From Nitrososphaerota archaeon (GTDB lineage Archaea; Thermoproteota; Nitrososphaeria; Nitrososphaerales; Nitrosopumilaceae), in NCBI GenBank assembly GCA_016215465.1, contig JACRJT010000033.1:1-43918 (forward strand): a stretch of DNA of 43,918 nucleotides, given 5' to 3'. This document shows, piece by piece, positions 8,021-16,066 of the stretch. A model generated the notes under the pieces. The model saw only the letters and a program-made list of their open reading frames with translations, was not told the origin of the DNA and ran no database searches. The position numbers and the translations under genes are program-made. Positions within the stretch are counted from its first letter, which is position 1. Every line of letters starts with the position of its first letter.

Positions 8021-9094
8021 TTGTCAAAAGATATAGGGATTTTCGGCAATCAAACCATGGGGCAGGAGTTCCTAGCTGGCCTTGAAAAAAAGCAATTCAT
8101 GTTTTCACTAGTAATATCGTACACTGATACCTGCACCATTCCTGGGATAACCATAGCTGGAAAAAATCCAGATCTCTTGGCGTATACGCCTCCTGCAGAT
8201 GCCGAGTTTCTCAACTTTGGATACTGCAGGTGCATAGATGCCATCCCGATGAGCCCTGATGGAAAGCCAACACCTGGACTTCTTACAAAAACGGCACTAG
8301 AGGCAGCAAGCATCTCAAATGTCGTGATAAATGCGGGAAGCAAGATTGCGCCAAAACTGCCCTATTTTGAAACTGGGCTGGATTATGGCAAAAACATTGC
8401 AGTGGAGCCTGCCATGCCGCTTGACTCTGTCACACAGGCAGTGGAATACGGAAGAATGATTGGAAGGACGCTTGGCTCATTTACAGATTGTTTGGTGATT
8501 GGTGAGACCATTCCTGGGGGCACAACAACTGCCCAGGCAGTACTTACCGGTCTTGGAGTCAAAGCAAAAGTAAGCTCATCAATGCCTAAAAACCCGACAT
8601 TATTAAAAAATAAGATTGCAAACGATGCGCTGGCAAAAATCAAATCCACAAATCCATTTGATGTTGTGGCAGCTGTTGGCGATCCAATGATTCCAACCGT
8701 TGCAGGAATGCTCAGCACTGCGTCTTCACTGACCAAAGTAATTCTTGCAGGCGGAACCCAGATGGCGGCAGTCCTTGCATTTTCAAAGATAACTGGATAT
8801 GAGAAAAAAAATATTGCGATAGGAACCACCTCTTACGTGATTGATGATCATACAGCAAATCTAGTTGACACCATAAAACAAATTGACGACATTCCAGTTA
8901 TATCTGCAAGACTTGCCCTAAAGGACTCCAAAATAGATGGGCTGAGGGCATTTGCGGACGGCTTTGTAAAGGAAGGAGTGGGTGCTGGTGGTGCATCGAT
9001 TGCCGCAATGCTAAAGGTTGGAATTGACGCAAAACATTTACTGGAACTGTCCGAAGCAGAATATCAAAAAACTATTTCACAGTCACGGATTTAG
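8021..9094 (+). CDS. cobT: CobT-like nicotinate-nucleotide phosphoribosyltransferase
   Basis: Archaeal-type CobT (UPF0284/TIGR00303-like) of 357 residues, which activates the lower base of cobalamin by making its alpha-ribazole phosphate. Seen: SYTDTCTIPGITIAG near 28-42, INAGSK near 103-108, the GETIPGGTTTAQAVL stretch near 161-175 and the phosphate-binding GAGGASIAAM near 321-330, which match the family's layout. The start is TTG at 8021, directly after the stop of the hydrolase gene, with no in-frame ATG near. Fits cobalamin synthesis in ammonia-oxidising archaea. Its 3' end overlaps glmS on the other strand by 23 bp. Confidence 0.87.
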   Translation: MSKDIGIFGNQTMGQEFLAGLEKKQFMFSLVISYTDTCTIPGITIAGKNPDLLAYTPPADAEFLNFGYCRCIDAIPMSPDGKPTPGLLTKTALEAASISNVVINAGSKIAPKLPYFETGLDYGKNIAVEPAMPLDSVTQAVEYGRMIGRTLGSFTDCLVIGETIPGGTTTAQAVLTGLGVKAKVSSSMPKNPTLLKNKIANDALAKIKSTNPFDVVAAVGDPMIPTVAGMLSTASSLTKVILAGGTQMAAVLAFSKITGYEKKNIAIGTTSYVIDDHTANLVDTIKQIDDIPVISARLALKDSKIDGLRAFADGFVKEGVGAGGASIAAMLKVGIDAKHLLELSEAEYQKTISQSRI

Positions 9095-10832
9095 CCAAAT
9101 TCCTTGGATAGTCAGGGTCGGTATTTTTCTCAACTGCTGCATAATATGCAAGCAGCTGTATTGGAATGATTTCAATTAACGGGTATAATGACTCGTCGAT
9201 TGCTGGGATTTCAATCCAGTGATCATACACATCGCTTGGCTTGTCTGATATTCCAATTATTTTTGCGCCGCGCGCCTTGATTTCGCGTGCGCTAGTCAGC
9301 GTGTCGTTGTAGGTAAAGTCATCTGGATTTATTATTATGACATAGACGCTAGAGTCCATGAGTGCCAGCGGCCCGTGTTTTAACTCTCCTCCAGGTATTC
9401 CCTCTGCATGAATGTATGTTAATTCTTTAAGCTTTAGTGCGGATTCTGCGGCAATTGGATAGTGCACACCCCTTCCCAAAATGTAAATGTCAGATACATC
9501 CCTTAGCTCCTTTGCTATCTCCTTGATTTTAGAGTGATCCTCTAGCGTCTTTGCGATTGATTCTGAAATTTTTCGACTATCCAGCGTGATGCATCCATCG
9601 CAAAGTTTTTCAGTTATCTTGTAAATTATGCTCAATTGAGCAGTAAAGCTCTTTGTTGCAGCAACCCCAATTTCTGGCCCGCAGTTCATGCCTATGACTA
9701 ACGATGACTCCTGCGCCAAAGATGAAGTCAGCGTGTTGACTATGGCAAGTATCTTTGAATTTGATTTTTTTGCAATGCTTACTGCTTCTAAAACGTCTGC
9801 GCTTTCCCCACTCTGTGAAATTGCAACAAGTATGGAGTTTGGCTCTATTGCATCTGGTGAAAAAAATACCTCACTTGATATTATTGGCTCTGCCTTTATC
9901 TTTGCATATTTCTGCCAAAGATATTTTGCAACAAGTGCTGCATTATAACTAGTACCGCTTCCAGTAATGTAGATGTTTTTCGCATGTTTTAGAACATCTG
10001 TTACAGAATCAATTGCAGCCTTTGACTTTTCGCCTGCTTGTATTATTGTTTCTGGCTGCTCTGATATTTCTTTTAGTGTAAAATGCGCATAGTCTCCCTT
10101 GTATACGTCTGCAAATTCCTTTGATACCTTGGTTATCTGGTGCTTTACTGGAATTCCCTCAAAATTAAAAATTTGAATGCCGACACGATCAAGTACTACC
10201 AGTTCTCCATTGTCAAGGTATATTGCGTCATCAGTTTTTTCTATGAATCCTAAAACATCACTTGACATAAAGTAGCCATTTTTTCCAATTCCAACTATGA
10301 GCGGTTCGTGGTATCTTGCAGCTGCAAGTGTTCCGTTCTGAAACATTGCGACAAATGCATAATGGCCCTTTAGACTTGAGACTGTGCGCATCATGGCACT
10401 TTTGATGTCCTGAATCTCATCAAAATTAAACTGTAATAGATTTGCAATTACCTCGCTATCTGTCTGACTTTTGAAAATGTATCCGCGTTTTTCAAGATCT
10501 GACTTCAGCTCGCCATAATTGTCGATTATTCCGTTGTGAACTATGGCAATTTTACCAGAGCTGCTCGGGTGTGGGTGCGCATTGGCATCTGTTACATTTC
10601 CATGGGTTGCCCATCTTGTATGGCCAATTCCTACATTTCCAGGCATTGCATCCAAATGTAATGTGTTGTTAACCTCGGATACCTTTCCAACTCCCTTCTT
10701 TACGCTAATTTCATTACCTGTCTCGGTTGCAACGCCTACACTGTCGTATCCGCGATATTCCATTCTTTTTAGGCCCTTTACAAGAATTGGTGCCGCCAAG
10801 CCGTCGCCATAGTAGCCAATTATAGAACACAT
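9072..10832 (-). CDS. glmS: glutamine-fructose-6-phosphate aminotransferase
   Basis: Makes glucosamine-6-phosphate from fructose-6-phosphate and glutamine, the first step to UDP-GlcNAc and surface glycans. Seen in 586 residues: catalytic Cys2 after Met removal (MCSIIGYYG), glutaminase motifs GHTRWATHG near 69-77 and HNGIIDNY near 98-105, then two SIS sugar-phosphate domains (ITGSGTSYNA near 289-298, SQSGES near 339-344; GRGVHYP near 450-456) and the conserved C-terminal end LAKSVTVK. Normal length for the family. It has its own TATA-like element (TCTAAATACC on the minus strand, near 10859-10867), so it need not depend on the S13-S4 operon upstream. Confidence 0.96.
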   Translation of the reverse strand: MCSIIGYYGDGLAAPILVKGLKRMEYRGYDSVGVATETGNEISVKKGVGKVSEVNNTLHLDAMPGNVGIGHTRWATHGNVTDANAHPHPSSSGKIAIVHNGIIDNYGELKSDLEKRGYIFKSQTDSEVIANLLQFNFDEIQDIKSAMMRTVSSLKGHYAFVAMFQNGTLAAARYHEPLIVGIGKNGYFMSSDVLGFIEKTDDAIYLDNGELVVLDRVGIQIFNFEGIPVKHQITKVSKEFADVYKGDYAHFTLKEISEQPETIIQAGEKSKAAIDSVTDVLKHAKNIYITGSGTSYNAALVAKYLWQKYAKIKAEPIISSEVFFSPDAIEPNSILVAISQSGESADVLEAVSIAKKSNSKILAIVNTLTSSLAQESSLVIGMNCGPEIGVAATKSFTAQLSIIYKITEKLCDGCITLDSRKISESIAKTLEDHSKIKEIAKELRDVSDIYILGRGVHYPIAAESALKLKELTYIHAEGIPGGELKHGPLALMDSSVYVIIINPDDFTYNDTLTSAREIKARGAKIIGISDKPSDVYDHWIEIPAIDESLYPLIEIIPIQLLAYYAAVEKNTDPDYPRNLAKSVTVK

Positions 10833-10878
10833 TTTCTTATCTCAATTAACTGCGCAGGTATTTAGAGATAAGCTTAAC

Positions 10879-11427
10879 TTATGATTCAGATTCTTGTGCA
10901 ACTGGCTCTGGTTCTGCGTCTGCCGGTTTGGCTTGCAGTAGATTTTTCAGTGTTGATTTTGGAGCCAAGTGAATCTCTTGCTCTTCTTTGACGCTGACAA
11001 TATATGATGGAATGTCAATTATTCGGTCCTCAATCATGACATGACCGTGTGTTATTGCTTGTCTTGCTTGGTATGGCGTCTTGAAGGAAAATTTCTTTTG
11101 GACAAGTGTCTGCAATCTACGTGCAAGTAAATCGTTGACATTCAAGTTTAACACGTCATCTAAGGTTGCGTTTTCTTTTACCAATCCAATTCGGACTAGT
11201 GACTTCATCAGGATTGGTTCTTTTTGTTCTCTGACTTCTTGTCTTAATGCTAATAATGATCTTGCTTGGTGTCTCACTCGCGATAGTTCTGTTCTTGACT
11301 TCCATAACTCTCGCTTGTTTTTCAAACCATAGGTTCCCAAAGTATTGAGATCCTCCATCATGAAATCATAATTCAGTGGACGCTTTGGTTTTCGCCAGAT
11401 TCTACTTGGATACCGAGGATCTCCCAT
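10879..11427 (-). CDS. rps4: 30S ribosomal protein S4
   Basis: Archaeal S4 (uS4), 182 residues, a primary 16S rRNA binder that helps shape the decoding region. Seen: N-terminal MGDPRYPSRIWRKPKRP, the helical linker rich in Arg, and the S4 RNA-binding domain near 104-160 (RRLQTLVQKK, QARQAITHGHV). The last 20 residues are acidic. It starts 9 bp after the S13 stop with a Shine-Dalgarno AGGTGG at 11433-11438 that overlaps the S13 stop codon, so the two are one operon. The usual archaeal neighbour S11 does not follow; glmS does. Confidence 0.96.
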   Translation of the reverse strand: MGDPRYPSRIWRKPKRPLNYDFMMEDLNTLGTYGLKNKRELWKSRTELSRVRHQARSLLALRQEVREQKEPILMKSLVRIGLVKENATLDDVLNLNVNDLLARRLQTLVQKKFSFKTPYQARQAITHGHVMIEDRIIDIPSYIVSVKEEQEIHLAPKSTLKNLLQAKPADAEPEPVAQESES

Positions 11428-11432
11428 TCAGT

Positions 11433-11438
11433 CCACCT
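11433..11438 (-). promoter_or_regulatory. Shine-Dalgarno site of rps4
   Basis: AGGTGG on the minus strand, five bases before the S4 ATG and overlapping the S13 stop. The same AGGTGG core stands before rpoH. Confidence 0.7.
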
Positions 11439-12051
11439 ATTTCTTTGCCTTCGCATCGGCTGGTGCCTTTGCTGGAGCTGCTCCTTTTGCTGGTGCCGCC
11501 GCCTTTGCTGGAGCTGCTGCGGCTGCTGGTGTTGCCCCTGCTGCGGGGGCTGCTGCGGCTGCTGGTGCACCCGCTGCTGGTGCTGCACCTGCTGGCAACA
11601 CTTTGCCACCCTTCTTTACACCAACTGAAGCACCCTTACGTCCTGTAGTTCGGGTTCTTTGGCCTCGAACCTTTAATCCATACATGTGACGAAATCCTCT
11701 CCAACTGTTTGCGCCTTTTTCTCGCTCAATGTCATTTCTTATTGTAAAATCAATATCTGATGTAATTAGATGAAATGTATTTCCTGTCTCTACGTCCTTT
11801 CTTCTGTTGAGTAACCAACTTGGGAAACTCATCGTACTTGGATCTTTCAGTGCCTTTTCGATGGTTTCAACTTGAGACTCGGTAAGAAAACCAATGTTGC
11901 TATTAGGATTCAAGTTCAAAGAGCCGATCAGGGCATGTGCAAATGTTTGGCCTACGCCCTTTATTTGGCCTAGTCCCACTGAGATCTTTTTATCCCCTGG
12001 GATGTCTTTTCCGACAATTCTAACAATGTGCCTATAGTCTTGTGCTGACAA
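11437..12051 (-). CDS. rps13: 30S ribosomal protein S13 with Ala/Pro/Lys tail
   Basis: Archaeal S13 (uS13), 204 residues from a TTG start at 12051 ([13 protein letters not shown]). The open frame runs on upstream to 12177, but that part is unlike S13, would overlap the divergent gene at 12167, and a TATA-like element on this strand (12076-12084) fits a start at 12051. Seen: helix-two-turns-helix with [21 protein letters not shown], and the rRNA-binding end [21 protein letters not shown]. After about residue 150 comes a roughly 53-residue low-complexity tail of Ala, Pro, Gly and Lys, absent in most S13 proteins; probably flexible and rRNA-contacting or solvent-exposed. First gene of the S13-S4 operon. 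Confidence 0.93.
   Translation of the reverse strand: MSAQDYRHIVRIVGKDIPGDKKISVGLGQIKGVGQTFAHALIGSLNLNPNSNIGFLTESQVETIEKALKDPSTMSFPSWLLNRRKDVETGNTFHLITSDIDFTIRNDIEREKGANSWRGFRHMYGLKVRGQRTRTTGRKGASVGVKKGGKVLPAGAAPAAGAPAAAAAPAAGATPAAAAAPAKAAAPAKGAAPAKAPADAKAKK
11450..11595. repeat. low-complexity GCTG/GCC-rich repeat in rps13
   Basis: Degenerate short tandem repeats of Ala- and Pro-coding triplets (GCTG, GGTGC, GCTGCT) that encode the S13 tail. GC-rich compared with the surroundings and probably prone to length change by replication slippage. It opens long leucine- and glutamine-rich false reading frames on both strands. Confidence 0.7.
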
Positions 12052-12075
12052 GTATTGAAAAATCAAATCTACCCC

Positions 12076-12084
12076 GATAAAAAC
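12076..12084 (-). promoter_or_regulatory. TATA box of rps13
   Basis: GTTTTTATC on the minus strand, centred about 29 nt before the TTG at 12051. It supports the internal S13 start. Confidence 0.45.
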
Positions 12085-12130
12085 CCTGCTCAAATGATTT
12101 GCAAGAAAACTGCCTTTTGGATGATTCAGT

Positions 12131-12140
12131 AATAATATAA
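12131..12140 (+). promoter_or_regulatory. TATA box of the ATPase-VWA operon
   Basis: AATAATATAA centred about 31 nt before the TTG at 12167, predicting a transcript with almost no leader. Confidence 0.5.
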
Positions 12141-12166
12141 GCTCTAAGTGCGCTAAAACTAGCAAT

Positions 12167-13789
12167 TTGCCTGACATAAAACAACTAGTTCAGAAAAGCT
12201 ATGCCTCAAAGCCTTCGTATTCTCAAATCAAGGCAGGATTTCCACAAAACCACGCCGAAATCAAAACAATAGGCGATCTGCTGGAAATCAATTACAAGCT
12301 GGTTAAGGCAAAAGAGCAGCTTAGACAAAATTTGATATCGCTAATGAAATCTGGCACTCAGAAATATCCAAAAATACTTGGATACGACGACGATGTTATT
12401 CCATCCCTTGACAGGGCAATACTTGCATGCCACGATATTTTTCTAATTGGACAAATAGGGCAGGCAAAAACAAAACTAGTTGAGACAATAGCAACACACC
12501 TACTCTCCCCGATTCCTGTAATTGAAGGCAGCATAACAAATGACTGCCCGATGGACTTGCCTCAAAACGAGCTGACATCTCTTCTGGAAGGACAAGAAGT
12601 CGACAAGACACTGCCAAAATTCTATGTCAGTCCTGAAAGCACCGAACAAATACTTGACAACAAACTGGATACTAAAATCAAATGGGTTGATGGATACCAA
12701 AGATACAAGTATGTTTTGGCAACGCCGGATATTTCCGTAAAAGATCTGGTTGGCTATATTGACGCAATCAAGGTTGCAAAAAAGGGAGTTGAAATGTTTA
12801 GAATAGAATCGTATTCCCCAGGGCAGCTATTGCAGGCAAAGCACGGAATTTTTTGCATTGATGAGCTTCCTGTCTTGGATCCAAGAAAACAGGTGACACT
12901 GCTCTCTGTTTTACAGGAGGGGCGATACACCACGGGATCATACCCAGTTATGTTTGAGCCAAAGACTGTCTTCTTTGCAACTGCAAATCCGATTGACTAT
13001 ACCCATTCTGGCAAAGTAATCGAGCCACTATACGACAGACTAAAGAGTCACATCCACACGCATTATCCGAGAACCATAGATGACGAAATGTTCATCATTT
13101 TACAGGAAGCAAAAACCTCAAAGTGTGTAATTCCAGTTTTTGTGCTAAAGACACTTGCAAGACTTGTTCAAAAGGCCCGCAACCATCCTGAGATAAACCA
13201 AGCAAAGGGAGTGAGTGTAAGATTTGGAATCCATGGACTGGAGCTACTGGTTGGCGAATCTGAGCGAGTGCGCGCAATACAGAATCAAACCGTGGCCATT
13301 CCAAGACACTCTGACATGTACTGTCTGAACCAAATTGCAAAGTTTGAGCTATCCGAAATGGATGACACAGTTGAGAACCGCTCAAGAATATTTGAGGATC
13401 TACTAGTTGACTCCATCAAGGAAACCTCGCTTGAATATGTTCAGGGAGTTGACCCAAATACTCTGGAATTAATCAAGCAGGAATTTACTCAGAAAACCCT
13501 CCAAGTGTCTCAAAAAATCAACTGGAATGACGGGCAGATATCGTACAAAAACCAACTGCAACACTTTTGCACCCTGAGTAATCTCGTGGATTCAAAGCTA
13601 GGCCAAGTCAAAGAAGAACAAAAGAATCTCGAGCAAAAACTAACCACCGTACACATAACAAACAAGAACATAACTCTAGATGACACCGATGAGATAAAGT
13701 CTGCAATCCTCGAAGTAATACTTGATGGCCTGTGTTTTATCTCGCCAAAAATAATAGACAAAAAAGAATCTGGATATGCCGTTGCGTGA
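12167..13789 (+). CDS. chelatase/MoxR-like AAA+ ATPase
   Basis: AAA+ ATPase of 540 residues. Seen: helical N-terminus (1-75), Walker A GQIGQAKT at 95-102, a chelatase-like insertion ending in [14 protein letters not shown] (194-207) and [12 protein letters not shown] (216-227), Walker B IFCIDE at 228-233, [10 protein letters not shown] near 245-254, sensor-1 TAN at 272-274 and a likely arginine finger in YDRLKSH near 289-295. The helical lid is followed by a long charged region after about 400. This is the ChlI/BchI and MoxR branch, which works with VWA proteins to insert metals or remodel complexes; the next gene encodes such a VWA protein, overlapping by 14 bp. Start TTG at 12167, supported by the TATA box at 12131. 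Client unknown. Confidence 0.88.
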   Translation: MPDIKQLVQKSYASKPSYSQIKAGFPQNHAEIKTIGDLLEINYKLVKAKEQLRQNLISLMKSGTQKYPKILGYDDDVIPSLDRAILACHDIFLIGQIGQAKTKLVETIATHLLSPIPVIEGSITNDCPMDLPQNELTSLLEGQEVDKTLPKFYVSPESTEQILDNKLDTKIKWVDGYQRYKYVLATPDISVKDLVGYIDAIKVAKKGVEMFRIESYSPGQLLQAKHGIFCIDELPVLDPRKQVTLLSVLQEGRYTTGSYPVMFEPKTVFFATANPIDYTHSGKVIEPLYDRLKSHIHTHYPRTIDDEMFIILQEAKTSKCVIPVFVLKTLARLVQKARNHPEINQAKGVSVRFGIHGLELLVGESERVRAIQNQTVAIPRHSDMYCLNQIAKFELSEMDDTVENRSRIFEDLLVDSIKETSLEYVQGVDPNTLELIKQEFTQKTLQVSQKINWNDGQISYKNQLQHFCTLSNLVDSKLGQVKEEQKNLEQKLTTVHITNKNITLDDTDEIKSAILEVILDGLCFISPKIIDKKESGYAVA

Positions 13790-15140
13790 CATAGTTAATT
13801 TTGTGTATTATTCCGCAACCGAGGAGAAAAAAGAAAAGCCGGCCCAAAAACCAAGCGATGCTGACCAAAAGACACTTGAGAAAATTCTGCAAACTCTGGC
13901 AAATCAATCAATGCGCGAAAAAAACATCAGCCTAGAGGAACTGGAAAACATTCTTCAAAACGCAATAAATGATCTGGGACATGATCCCGCACAAGCCATG
14001 TCTGTGGATACGCCAAAAAATGACGACACAAAACCCATAACAAAATACCTAATTGAAAAAGGCTATCTGCGTGACGAAAAAAACTGGCTGACAAAAAAGG
14101 GCTTTCTTGCGGTCGGAAACCAAATACTCCGCAATCTGATGAATGATCTTAAAACAGACGAGTTTGGCCTGCATGAAACAAAGAAAATTGGCTCAGGAAC
14201 AACCGTTCTGGATACTAGTAAAAAGTTTGAGATTGGAAATGATCTAAAGTTTCTCAATGTTCCAAGTACAATTCTAAACACTATACTGCGAGTTTCAAAA
14301 AATAACCCCACCCTGAAATTCCCACTAGATATTGACATAGATGACTTTGAAGAATTTGAGACGGCTAACGACGTTAGGGCATCAGTTGTGTACTGCATAG
14401 ACCTAAGTTCCACAATGAAGTCGTCTCTGGCAAATTCTGGAATGAGCAGAATAGAGGCAGCTAAAAGGGCGCTGTGGAGCCTTTACATTTTAAACAACAA
14501 GTTCTTTCCAAACGATTCAGTATCAGTAATTGGATTTGCGTCTATGGCCTCTGTGATTGACCCGTACGACATACCGTTCCTAAAAACATATGATGCAAAT
14601 GACGACTTTTTGCACTATACCAACTATCAGGCTGCATTTAGGCTGGCAAAAAAAATTCTGCTAAAAAACGCAGCGCAAAACAAGCGAATCGTACTGATAA
14701 CAGACGGCCAGCCAAGCGCATGCTTTGTAGACACTGAACACCAAAAGAACAAGATTCTCTCTGAAAAACCATACTCGAACTTTTATGCTCCAAACGAATC
14801 ACTGCTATCAAAAATAAAGCAAGAGCGCAACATCAAAATTCACAACGACAAAAATAGCCTAGTCTATCTCTGTTACAAGTACAAAAAAGTCGATCCCAAA
14901 GTACACGAGCAAACGCTTGCTGAGGCAAAAAAATGCAGGCGCGAAAACATTGACATTGACACAATTGTGGTAAGCGAGGAAACGGATCTGCTGGCATATG
15001 TGCAGGAAATGGAGAAGGAATTTTCCGGCCGCACATACCACATAAACCAAAACAACATGGACAAGGTACTAGTAATTGACTATCTGTTTAATACCAAGAA
15101 GATATTAAGTTCTAAAAACAACTGGAATTTAAATGGCTGA
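13776..15140 (+). CDS. VWA-domain protein, partner of the AAA+ ATPase
   Basis: VWA protein of 454 residues, ChlD/CobT-like in design. Seen: acidic and Gln-rich helical N-terminal half (1-195) with no membrane segment, then a VWA domain from about 200 with metal-ion site D209-x-S211-x-T213, T282 and D310 (LITDGQPS). The MIDAS is complete, so metal-dependent binding to a partner is likely. It overlaps the ATPase gene by 14 bp and the following small gene by 8 bp, so the three are surely one transcript. By family knowledge such pairs load metals (Mg, Co) into tetrapyrroles or activate enzymes; cobaltochelatase-like work is possible here but not shown. Confidence 0.88.
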   Translation: MPLRDIVNFVYYSATEEKKEKPAQKPSDADQKTLEKILQTLANQSMREKNISLEELENILQNAINDLGHDPAQAMSVDTPKNDDTKPITKYLIEKGYLRDEKNWLTKKGFLAVGNQILRNLMNDLKTDEFGLHETKKIGSGTTVLDTSKKFEIGNDLKFLNVPSTILNTILRVSKNNPTLKFPLDIDIDDFEEFETANDVRASVVYCIDLSSTMKSSLANSGMSRIEAAKRALWSLYILNNKFFPNDSVSVIGFASMASVIDPYDIPFLKTYDANDDFLHYTNYQAAFRLAKKILLKNAAQNKRIVLITDGQPSACFVDTEHQKNKILSEKPYSNFYAPNESLLSKIKQERNIKIHNDKNSLVYLCYKYKKVDPKVHEQTLAEAKKCRRENIDIDTIVVSEETDLLAYVQEMEKEFSGRTYHINQNNMDKVLVIDYLFNTKKILSSKNNWNLNG

Positions 15141-15429
15141 ATTTGACAAAGAAAAAATAATCGAATGCATCTTTGACCCAGACATATCTGTCGTTTTAGC
15201 TGAGCTTGAAAGCGGTGGAAAGGAATTATCATATCTAGCAGAAAAAATTGGCGTTACTGAGGATGAAATCAAAAACCGGCTCGCATATCTAATAGATTGT
15301 AACCTTGTTAAAGTCAAGTCTTTAGTTTATTCTATCGATATTGAAAAGCTTGCCAAAATAATGGAAGGCGACGAAAACTATGAAAACGTAACGGATGGAC
15401 TAACAAAGCTAGACAGCTATCTTAACTGA
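15133..15429 (+). CDS. small winged-helix-like protein
   Basis: Protein of 98 residues with an ArsR/winged-helix-like pattern: LSYLAEKIGVTEDEIKNRLAYLIDCNLVKVKS near 33-65 reads as helix-turn-helix plus wing. No metal-binding Cys or His set is visible. It overlaps the VWA gene by 8 bp and is the last gene of that operon; it could regulate the operon or act as a protein-binding adaptor. Its 3' end overlaps the convergent membrane-protein gene by 13 bp. Confidence 0.75.
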   Translation: MAEFDKEKIIECIFDPDISVVLAELESGGKELSYLAEKIGVTEDEIKNRLAYLIDCNLVKVKSLVYSIDIEKLAKIMEGDENYENVTDGLTKLDSYLN

Positions 15430-15926
15430 GCCTTCTTTCTACTCTTTAATGCAAAAATACCGGAAACCACGACACCTGCAAATCCTGAAAGTATGAACAT
15501 CTGCCCGAGATAGTTTAATGAAATTATTATCTTGTCTGGCATGTGGGTGAGCCCTATGATTGCGTGGACCTCTGTCTGTTTTTCGTTTTCCAATTCCAGC
15601 CTATAGGTTCCTTTTGCCGGAATGGCAAATTCCTCCTCTGTGTTTTTCTGCTCAATTCTCTTTGTTGATATGATTTGGTTGCTTGGATCAAATAGTTTTG
15701 CGACCAGACTTGCATCGGCAAACCCCTCTGACTGGACAACAAATACCGCAGTATCGCTAATTGAAGGATCTAGCTCCTTTGTTATCTGGATTGGTGCAGT
15801 GCCGTTGAGGATTGCCTCGTTATACATGACGTCTTTGGTTACAAGGCTTGTGCCGTAATACGACATCACCATACCTACCGCTACTAGCAAGCCTGCGATT
15901 AAAATGACAATGTGTGATTTTTGCAT
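15417..15926 (-). CDS. membrane-anchored beta-sandwich protein
   Basis: Protein of 169 residues with an N-terminal membrane segment (about 5-27), an extracytoplasmic domain of about 100 residues with alternating hydrophobic pattern suggesting a beta-sandwich, and a C-terminal membrane segment (about 138-160) before a basic end (SRKKAQLR). Family not recognised. Start ATG at 15926; a TATA-like element on this strand near 15947-15957 would make the message leaderless. Confidence 0.75.
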   Translation of the reverse strand: MQKSHIVILIAGLLVAVGMVMSYYGTSLVTKDVMYNEAILNGTAPIQITKELDPSISDTAVFVVQSEGFADASLVAKLFDPSNQIISTKRIEQKNTEEEFAIPAKGTYRLELENEKQTEVHAIIGLTHMPDKIIISLNYLGQMFILSGFAGVVVSGIFALKSRKKAQLR

Positions 15927-16008
15927 TATTTATCGAGGCTTACACGCTCTATATTGGATTAACGCTCTGACTTGGACTGGGTATGATCTGATGGTTTTTC
16001 TAGGAAAT

Positions 16009-16041
16009 TTAGCCTAGGCTAATAAATTTAGCCTAGGCTAA
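16009..16041. promoter_or_regulatory. twin 14-bp palindromic operators before the copper oxidase-ZIP operon
   Basis: Two perfect copies of TTAGCCTAGGCTAA, at 16009-16022 and 16028-16041, inside an 18-bp direct repeat that starts AAATTTAGCC (16005-16022 and 16024-16041). Centres are 19 bp apart, near two helix turns, so two dimers could bind the same face. The second box touches the TATA element at 16042. The sequence resembles boxes of DtxR/MntR-type metal-dependent repressors (TTAG...CTAA), which fits the metal genes downstream. That assignment is inference. Confidence 0.75.
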
Positions 16042-16050
16042 CTTTTAAAT
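16042..16050 (+). promoter_or_regulatory. TATA box of the multicopper oxidase operon
   Basis: CTTTTAAAT directly after the second palindrome; predicted transcript start near 16071. A repressor bound at the palindrome would block TBP/TFB. Confidence 0.6.
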
Positions 16051-16066
16051 AGAGAAAAACCGTAAT

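Noticed and set aside
6827-8829. Long minus-strand frames under the epimerase and CobT genes
   Set aside because: Mirror frames of strongly supported genes with no homology of their own.
11376-11648. Leu-rich frame on + and Gln-rich frame on - over the S13 tail
   Set aside because: They are other-frame readings of the Ala/Pro repeat in rps13, with low-complexity sequence and no start signal.
12052-12177. N-terminal extension of S13 to 12177
   Set aside because: Not S13-like, overlaps the divergent ATPase gene and its promoter, and a better TTG start with TATA element exists at 12051.
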